Below, one piece after another: positions 7,266-11,137 of a stretch of DNA of 11,137 nucleotides (the stretch's first letter is position 1; each line of letters opens with the position of its first letter). The notes under the pieces were generated by a model. It did no database searches, was not told the DNA's origin, and saw nothing but the letters and a program-made list of their open reading frames with translations. This DNA comes from Pedobacter sp. (GTDB lineage: Bacteria > Bacteroidota > Bacteroidia > Sphingobacteriales > Sphingobacteriaceae). The DNA is taken from NCBI GenBank assembly GCA_028287885.1, contig JAQBOT010000419.1:1-11137 (forward strand). Reading direction: 5' to 3'. The translations under genes and the position numbers were made by a program.

Positions 7266-8024
7266 TCAGAACGGCGACGGGCTTGTACTTGTCCAGCCTC
7301 CATCTACAATGAGCGTTTGACCAGTAATGTGCCTTGCTTTGTCGGAAACAAGGAAGAGTGCTGCATTCGCGATATCAATGCAGTAAGCTGGCCTTCCCAT
7401 CGGTGTAATCCTCGACCAGATTTCTTCATAGTCCTGTTCAGCACCTGTTCTCTCCGTTAGGGTAGCTCCGGGTGCAAGTGCATTTACGTTAATCTTATAG
7501 GGAGACAACTCTATGACCAGGTTTTTTGCTAACATTTCAATGGCTGCTTTCGTCATTCCATAAGCCGCCAGGTTCTCATGCGCCTGGTGGCCGGTAACCG
7601 AAGAAGTAAAAAGTATAGAGCCTCCTGTTTTCTGTTCTTTCATGGCTCTGGCTGCAACCTGGGTCAAGAAGAAAGTCCCTCCAAGGTTAACATCCAGCAC
7701 CTTCTGAAATGATGATTTCGGGTAGGTAAGAAAATCACCAAAGAGGGTTATACCGGCATTAGCAACAACGATATTAAGTACACCTGTTGCGGTTAATGCC
7801 TGCGAAACCAGGCTTTCAATAAAATCAAGATTGCTAGCATCTCCCCCACATGCAACACAACGACCACCCTCCTCTAAAAGGGTTTCCGCTGCCTGGGTTG
7901 CAAGCGCGTTGTCGATATCATTTAAATAAACTATTGCGCCCTGTTGCGTAAGTTGACGACATATTTCAAAGCCAATCCCTTGCCCGGCACCGGTAACTAT
8001 TGCTACTTTATTTTCGAAGTCCAT
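7266..8024 (-). CDS. Short-chain dehydrogenase/reductase (sugar or sugar-acid pathway)
   Basis: A 252-residue classical SDR, a cytoplasmic NAD(P)-dependent oxidoreductase. The dinucleotide loop TGAGQGIG is at 11-18, and Asp36 at the end of the second strand favours NAD(H) over NADP(H). Other landmarks are NAG at 89-91, Ser141-Ser142, the catalytic Tyr155 and Lys159 in YGMTKAA, the APGA turn at 184-187, and the C-terminal GQTLIVDGGW at 235-244. The catalytic set is complete. The gene starts 9 bases after the stop of the dehydratase, so the two are almost surely one operon. The SDR therefore probably oxidises a sugar to its lactone or acts on a 2-keto-3-deoxy sugar acid. The precise substrate is inferred, not seen. 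Confidence 0.88.
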   Translation of the reverse strand: MDFENKVAIVTGAGQGIGFEICRQLTQQGAIVYLNDIDNALATQAAETLLEEGGRCVACGGDASNLDFIESLVSQALTATGVLNIVVANAGITLFGDFLTYPKSSFQKVLDVNLGGTFFLTQVAARAMKEQKTGGSILFTSSVTGHQAHENLAAYGMTKAAIEMLAKNLVIELSPYKINVNALAPGATLTERTGAEQDYEEIWSRITPMGRPAYCIDIANAALFLVSDKARHITGQTLIVDGGWTSTSPSPF

Positions 8025-8033
8025 AAATCAATG

Positions 8034-9749
8034 TTAATGTGAATCTCTAAGTACACTGCTTCCTGAGCCCCCTCGGAGAAAGTCGAGGTCGGCACCTAAA
8101 TGTGCCTGCTGCACATGGTCGATATAAAGCTTTACATACCCACGGTTAGTGACTTCTGCAGGAGCTATAAATTGTTTCTTTCTTTCAGCCATAAGCTCGG
8201 GGCTAATTGCGACATTCAACAATCGTTTTGGAACATCGAGGGTAATTAGATCACCGTCTTTAATCATTGCAAAGTTGCCTCCGAGAGCGGCTTCGGGTGA
8301 TACATGGAGTACAATTGTACCGAAACCCGTACCACTCATCCTTCCGTCTGATATGCGCAGCATGTCGGTTATTCCTTTGGCCAAAAGCTTTTTCGGTATT
8401 CCCATGTTGCCCACCTCCGGCATTCCGGGATATCCTTTTGGGCCAACATTCTTTAGAACCAACACGCTGTTTTCATCAACATCCAGGTCGTCCAGGTCGA
8501 TACGTGTTTTAAAATCCTCAATGTTTTCGAATACGACTGCTTTACCGGTATGTTGCATTAAATGCGGACTGGCTGCTGATGGCTTTATTACTGCTCCTGC
8601 CTCACACAGATTTCCTTGTAAAATAGCTAAGCCAGTAGCTGTGTTAAAAGGCGAATCAACAGTTGATATTACATCGGAATTGTAACTTATGGCTCTGCTG
8701 TAATTTTCAGAGATGGTTTGACCGTTGGCCGTTATGCAGTCGCGATGAAGTATACCATCTAACGCCTTCAAAACTGCCGGTAAACCGCCTGCATAAAATA
8801 AGTCTTCCATAAAATACTTACCGGAAGGTTGAAGGTTGGCGATTAAAGGAATGTTTTCAGAAAGACGATTGAAATCATCTAGTTTCAGGTCTATACCAAT
8901 TCTACCTGCAATAGCGAGTAAATGGATTACAAAGTTGGTTGAACCACCAATTGCCGCATTCACCTTGATCGCATTTTCGAAAGCTTGCCTGGTCAAGATA
9001 TCTGACAACTTTAGATCATCCTTTACCATCTCTACAATGCGCAAACCTGATAACTGAGCCAAAACCTTTCTTCTCGAGTCTGCAGCGGGTATCGCAGCAT
9101 TGCCGGGCAGGGAGAGCCCTAAAGATTCCACCATGCAGGCCATGGATGATGCGGTGCCCATTACGGCACAATGACCCTGACTGCGGCACATGGCGGCTTC
9201 TATAGTTAACAGTTCTTCCTCCAGGATCTTGCCGGACCTGACATCATCATGATACCGCCAAACATCGCTGGTGCCTATTTTATTACCTTGGTGATTGCCG
9301 GTGAGCATCGGTCCACCAGATACAACGATGGTCGGTAAATTAACACTTGCCGCACCCATCACCAGCGATGGCGTAGTCTTATCACAGCCACATAACAATA
9401 CAACGCCATCCAGGGGATTGGCGCGAATCGATTCCTCAACATCCATGCTTGCCAGATTACGGAATAGCATGGCCGTCGGCTTCATTAATGTTTCCCCGAG
9501 GGACATGACTGGAAATTCAACAGGGAAGCCGCCGGCTTCCAGAATACCACGCTTAACTGACTCAGCTAAATCGCGGAAATGTGCATTGCATGGCGTCAGT
9601 TCACTCCAGGTATTACAAATACCAATTATCGGTTTTCCATTAAATTCATAGTCAGGTATGCCCTGGTTCTTCATCCAGGCTCGATATATAAAACCGTCTT
9701 TGCCTTTCCGACCGAACCACTCCCGGCTTCTTAATCCTTTGTTCTGCAT
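8034..9749 (-). CDS. IlvD/Edd-family sugar-acid dehydratase (arabinonate/xylonate type)
   Basis: A 571-residue [2Fe-2S] dehydratase that would turn an aldonic acid into a 2-keto-3-deoxy acid. It starts with SREWFGR (8-14), NTWSELTPCNAHFRDLAE (46-63) and the family segment KPTAMLFRNLASMDVEESIR (90-109), which favour the pentonate/aldonate branch over branched-chain dihydroxy-acid dehydratase. Likely cluster ligands are Cys54, Cys122 (in GCDKTTP) and Cys194 (in QGHCAVMGTA). Lys124 next to the second Cys is the expected Mg-binding lysine. Ser472 in DGRMSGTGFG is the expected catalytic serine. All are present. The spacing of the three Cys resembles Rhizobium L-arabinonate dehydratase as I remember it. 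It is first in an operon with the SDR gene. A GTTCTTTG at 9784-9791 (minus) is only a poor promoter match. Confidence 0.88.
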   Translation of the reverse strand: MQNKGLRSREWFGRKGKDGFIYRAWMKNQGIPDYEFNGKPIIGICNTWSELTPCNAHFRDLAESVKRGILEAGGFPVEFPVMSLGETLMKPTAMLFRNLASMDVEESIRANPLDGVVLLCGCDKTTPSLVMGAASVNLPTIVVSGGPMLTGNHQGNKIGTSDVWRYHDDVRSGKILEEELLTIEAAMCRSQGHCAVMGTASSMACMVESLGLSLPGNAAIPAADSRRKVLAQLSGLRIVEMVKDDLKLSDILTRQAFENAIKVNAAIGGSTNFVIHLLAIAGRIGIDLKLDDFNRLSENIPLIANLQPSGKYFMEDLFYAGGLPAVLKALDGILHRDCITANGQTISENYSRAISYNSDVISTVDSPFNTATGLAILQGNLCEAGAVIKPSAASPHLMQHTGKAVVFENIEDFKTRIDLDDLDVDENSVLVLKNVGPKGYPGMPEVGNMGIPKKLLAKGITDMLRISDGRMSGTGFGTIVLHVSPEAALGGNFAMIKDGDLITLDVPKRLLNVAISPELMAERKKQFIAPAEVTNRGYVKLYIDHVQQAHLGADLDFLRGGSGSSVLRDSH

Positions 9750-9793
9750 ACGGTTAAATTAATAATTATAAATCGTTTTACTGCAAAGAACGC

Positions 9794-9828
9794 TTGAAAG
9801 GAACAACTTCGGTACACAATTAACTTTG
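9794..9828 (+). promoter_or_regulatory. Candidate promoter of the membrane-protein/acidic-peptide pair
   Basis: TAACTTTG at 9821-9828 matches TAnnTTTG fully. A TTG at 9794-9796 lies 24 bases before it, slightly longer than usual for -33/-7. The predicted start falls within the palindrome just downstream, leaving a leader of about 75 bases before the ATG at 9908. Confidence 0.45.
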
Positions 9829-9878
9829 ATGGCGCCATTGTTTGGATTGAAAACATGCAATGAATTACGCCATTTTTT
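9829..9878 (+). promoter_or_regulatory. Palindrome at the predicted start plus terminator-like leader hairpin
   Basis: ATGGCGCCAT at 9829-9838 is a perfect 10-bp palindrome that overlaps the predicted transcription start. The same bases can pair further along: ATGGCG and CATTG (9829-9834, 9836-9840) match CGCCAT and CAATG (9868-9873, 9858-9862) as an interrupted stem. A T run at 9873-9878 follows. This has the shape of a leader terminator, about 30 bases before the start codon. It could be an attenuator, an operator, or chance; no ligand or regulator is evident. Confidence 0.35.
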
Positions 9879-9907
9879 CTGTAAATTAACACAAGGCAAA
9901 CAAGACC

Positions 9908-10513
9908 ATGGATCGATTAACTTTCTTGGTGGACTGGTACAATAAAGAACATGATCGCCAGGGTTCTTTGACGGACTCCTTGAATATTCCTATCGGTATC
10001 CTAACCGCAATTATCGCCGTCATTTTCTACCTTTTGAACCAATTCACGTTTGGATCTTCTGAGAACTATTACTTCCAGGTTCTTTTCGTTGTCTTTATAG
10101 CTGCTGCAATCCTGAGCTGGTTATTTGTAGTATTTCACCTTTTTAAATCTTACAATAATCTATTTGCCGGATATAAATACGGTGCCTTACCCCTGCCGAC
10201 AGATCTAGAACTGCAGTACAAGAAGTATGAAAAGTATGTGCAAGATTATAAAGCAAGTTTAAGTAATTCTATCACCGCTGATTCACTTTATGAAGCTGAA
10301 TTGATCAAGTCGTTAACCACAGCAGTGACTATCAACATTTCAAACAATGACCTGAAGGCAGCGCGGTTGTACAATTCGAAAAAACATCTTTTTATCTGCC
10401 TTATATTCGTTATATTTAGCCTTATACCATTTGTTTTCAACTACATACATAGCAATAAGTCGCACAGCGCACAAGAGGTAATTATTAAGAATTTTGATGA
10501 CTTAAAAAAGTAA
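9908..10513 (+). CDS. Three-TM membrane protein of unknown function
   Basis: I do not recognise the family. The 201-residue protein has a charged amphipathic start (MDRLTFLVDWYNKEHDRQ), two close membrane helices at about 26-45 and 55-79, then a cytosolic-looking stretch of about 80 residues, and a third helix at about 160-180. A short polar tail ends in NFDDLKK. The middle begins with YNNLFAGYKYGALPLP (82-97), whose proline pair looks like a structured turn. It continues with a Tyr/Lys-rich segment likely to be helical (104-115) and an ELIKSLTTAV helix (131-140). There is no signal peptide, enzyme motif or metal site. The layout loosely recalls small 2-TM effector-like proteins such as SLATT, but this is only a shape resemblance. 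It is followed 41 bases later by an acidic small gene, probably on the same transcript. Confidence 0.8.
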   Translation: MDRLTFLVDWYNKEHDRQGSLTDSLNIPIGILTAIIAVIFYLLNQFTFGSSENYYFQVLFVVFIAAAILSWLFVVFHLFKSYNNLFAGYKYGALPLPTDLELQYKKYEKYVQDYKASLSNSITADSLYEAELIKSLTTAVTINISNNDLKAARLYNSKKHLFICLIFVIFSLIPFVFNYIHSNKSHSAQEVIIKNFDDLKK

Positions 10514-10554
10514 TTACATGCTATACAAATACTAGAATTTAAATTAAATACAAG

Positions 10555-10749
10555 ATGGAAAACTTAAGTTTAGGTGATGACCCATCACGTGAGGAAAAGC
10601 TAGTTTCCAAAGATGTTGCCGATGAGATACCACCACCTCCGGAACCCCTTCCTATCCGGGAGACTCGTGAAGGTGTAGAAGAAACGGAATACATCATTCA
10701 AACTGAAATAACGACAGACGACTCAGAACTTTCAAATCAGGTTACCTAG
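10555..10749 (+). CDS. Small acidic, proline-containing protein of unknown function
   Basis: A 64-residue protein with 18 Asp/Glu against 5 Lys/Arg, no Cys, and no membrane segment or signal peptide. A proline-rich patch IPPPPEPLP lies at 25-33 in the centre. A regular acidic stretch with EYIIQTEI follows at 45-52. The composition suggests a disordered partner or linker peptide rather than an enzyme. It starts with an ATG 41 bases after the membrane-protein gene and has no separate -7 box, so it is probably the second gene of that transcript. A hairpin overlaps its stop codon. The short length leaves some doubt that it is translated, but the position behind the membrane protein and the ordered composition support it. 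It was not matched to any family. Confidence 0.6.
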   Translation: MENLSLGDDPSREEKLVSKDVADEIPPPPEPLPIRETREGVEETEYIIQTEITTDDSELSNQVT

Positions 10750-10770
10750 ATTCGTATTTGAATTAGGTAA
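10742..10770. repeat. Hairpin across the stop codon of the acidic-peptide gene
   Basis: The arms TTACCTA-ATTC and GAAT-TAGGTAA pair over 11 positions with one bulged G, around a 6-base loop. The left arm contains the TAG stop at 10747-10749. No T run follows, so it is not a standard intrinsic terminator. It may still end or protect the transcript before the convergent acetyltransferase gene. Confidence 0.5.
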
Positions 10771-10882
10771 GTGTAGGTTCAATAAGCGGCAGGATTCATT
10801 ATTTCTGTAATGCTATGGGTATGTCTTTTGCAACAGCTTTGCCCTTTGCGCCAAGCGATCCGAGCACAGTACTTCGAACATG

Positions 10883-11137
10883 TTAAAGGCTATTTTTCAC
10901 GGTTTCAAAGCGCGTCTTGCTCATCTCGAAACGGATCTCTCTTGATCCATTCATTCCATTTTCAAGCCAACCAGATATGCGGTAAAATCGTTCTGCCCGG
11001 GTCCCAGGCAGCGTGCCCAACCATACTACATCTTTTCCTTGAAGAAAGTACCAGTTCAGCATCAGTCTTTGAAGATTCCGCGCAATTCCCTTGCACTCAA
11101 AATCAGGGTCAATGAATAATGCCCAGATGTTATTTTT
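10883..11137 (-). CDS. GNAT acetyltransferase, C-terminal part
   Basis: The minus strand is open from the right edge to a TAA at 10883-10885, giving 84 residues of the C-terminal part of a GNAT acetyltransferase; the N-terminus lies outside the window. Visible landmarks are NNIWALFIDPDF on the core strand, CKGIARNLQRLML as the acetyl-CoA loop and helix (a degenerate Q-x-x-G-x-A), VVWLGTLPGTRAERFYRISGW for the following strand and the Tyr-containing helix, and EIRFEMS as the last strand. The frame is recognisable only on this strand; the plus-strand frame over it is a shadow. Substrate unknown. It is convergent with the acidic-peptide gene. Confidence 0.82.
   Translation of the reverse strand, partial: KNNIWALFIDPDFECKGIARNLQRLMLNWYFLQGKDVVWLGTLPGTRAERFYRISGWLENGMNGSREIRFEMSKTRFETVKNSL

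Noticed and set aside
8149..8685. 178-residue plus-strand frame over the dehydratase
   Set aside because: Antisense to a fully conserved dehydratase; its product is low in information and matches nothing.
10810..11115. 101-residue plus-strand frame at the right edge
   Set aside because: The minus strand in the same region encodes a recognisable GNAT C-terminus, so the plus frame is a shadow.
1..11137. CRISPR arrays, tRNA or rRNA genes, insertion sequences, phage genes
   Set aside because: No regularly spaced direct repeats, clover-leaf sequences, transposase motifs or flanking terminal repeats were seen on either strand by eye.

Overview
The window looks like chromosomal DNA of a Bacteroidota species, most likely a member of the Sphingobacteriaceae (Pedobacter/Mucilaginibacter-like). 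Three observations point there. The E1 2-oxoacid dehydrogenase resembles the fused alpha/beta form common in that phylum. A secreted DUF1573 protein is present. Several genes have Bacteroidota-type -7 boxes (TAnnTTTG) instead of -10 boxes, and Shine-Dalgarno sequences are almost absent. The genus is an inference; no rRNA is present to settle it.

Layout, left to right. A 5' part of a fused E1 dehydrogenase gene (minus, runs off the left edge) is divergent from a secreted DUF1573 gene (plus). This is followed by a PLP aminotransferase (plus) whose -7 box lies inside the T-tract of the preceding terminator. A bidirectional terminator separates the aminotransferase from a convergent 870-residue GH63/MGH1-like glycosidase (minus). 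Next come a DUF1801/YdeI-OmdA protein (minus) and, divergent from it, a PaiA-like polyamine N-acetyltransferase and a VOC-fold protein (both plus). A tight two-gene minus operon then encodes an IlvD/Edd-family sugar-acid dehydratase followed by an SDR dehydrogenase. Divergent from that operon is a small plus-strand pair: a three-TM membrane protein of unknown function and a 64-residue acidic, proline-containing protein. The window ends in the C-terminal part of a second GNAT acetyltransferase (minus, runs off the right edge).

Most of the window is metabolic housekeeping: central and branched-chain 2-oxoacid oxidation, amino-acid transamination, glycoside hydrolysis, non-phosphorylative sugar-acid breakdown (dehydratase plus SDR), and small-molecule acetylation. 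The genes are mostly short independent units, and only the dehydratase-SDR pair is a clear pathway operon. The part least explained by known families is 9820-10770. It holds the unrecognised membrane-protein and acidic-peptide pair, a palindrome on the predicted transcription start, a terminator-like hairpin in the leader, and a hairpin across the last stop codon. This is the best candidate for an undescribed system, but nothing in the sequence proves what it does.

No tRNA, rRNA, CRISPR array, insertion sequence, origin or attachment site was recognised. No stretch longer than 300 bases lacks a gene; the longest gap is the 198-base divergent promoter region at 846-1043.
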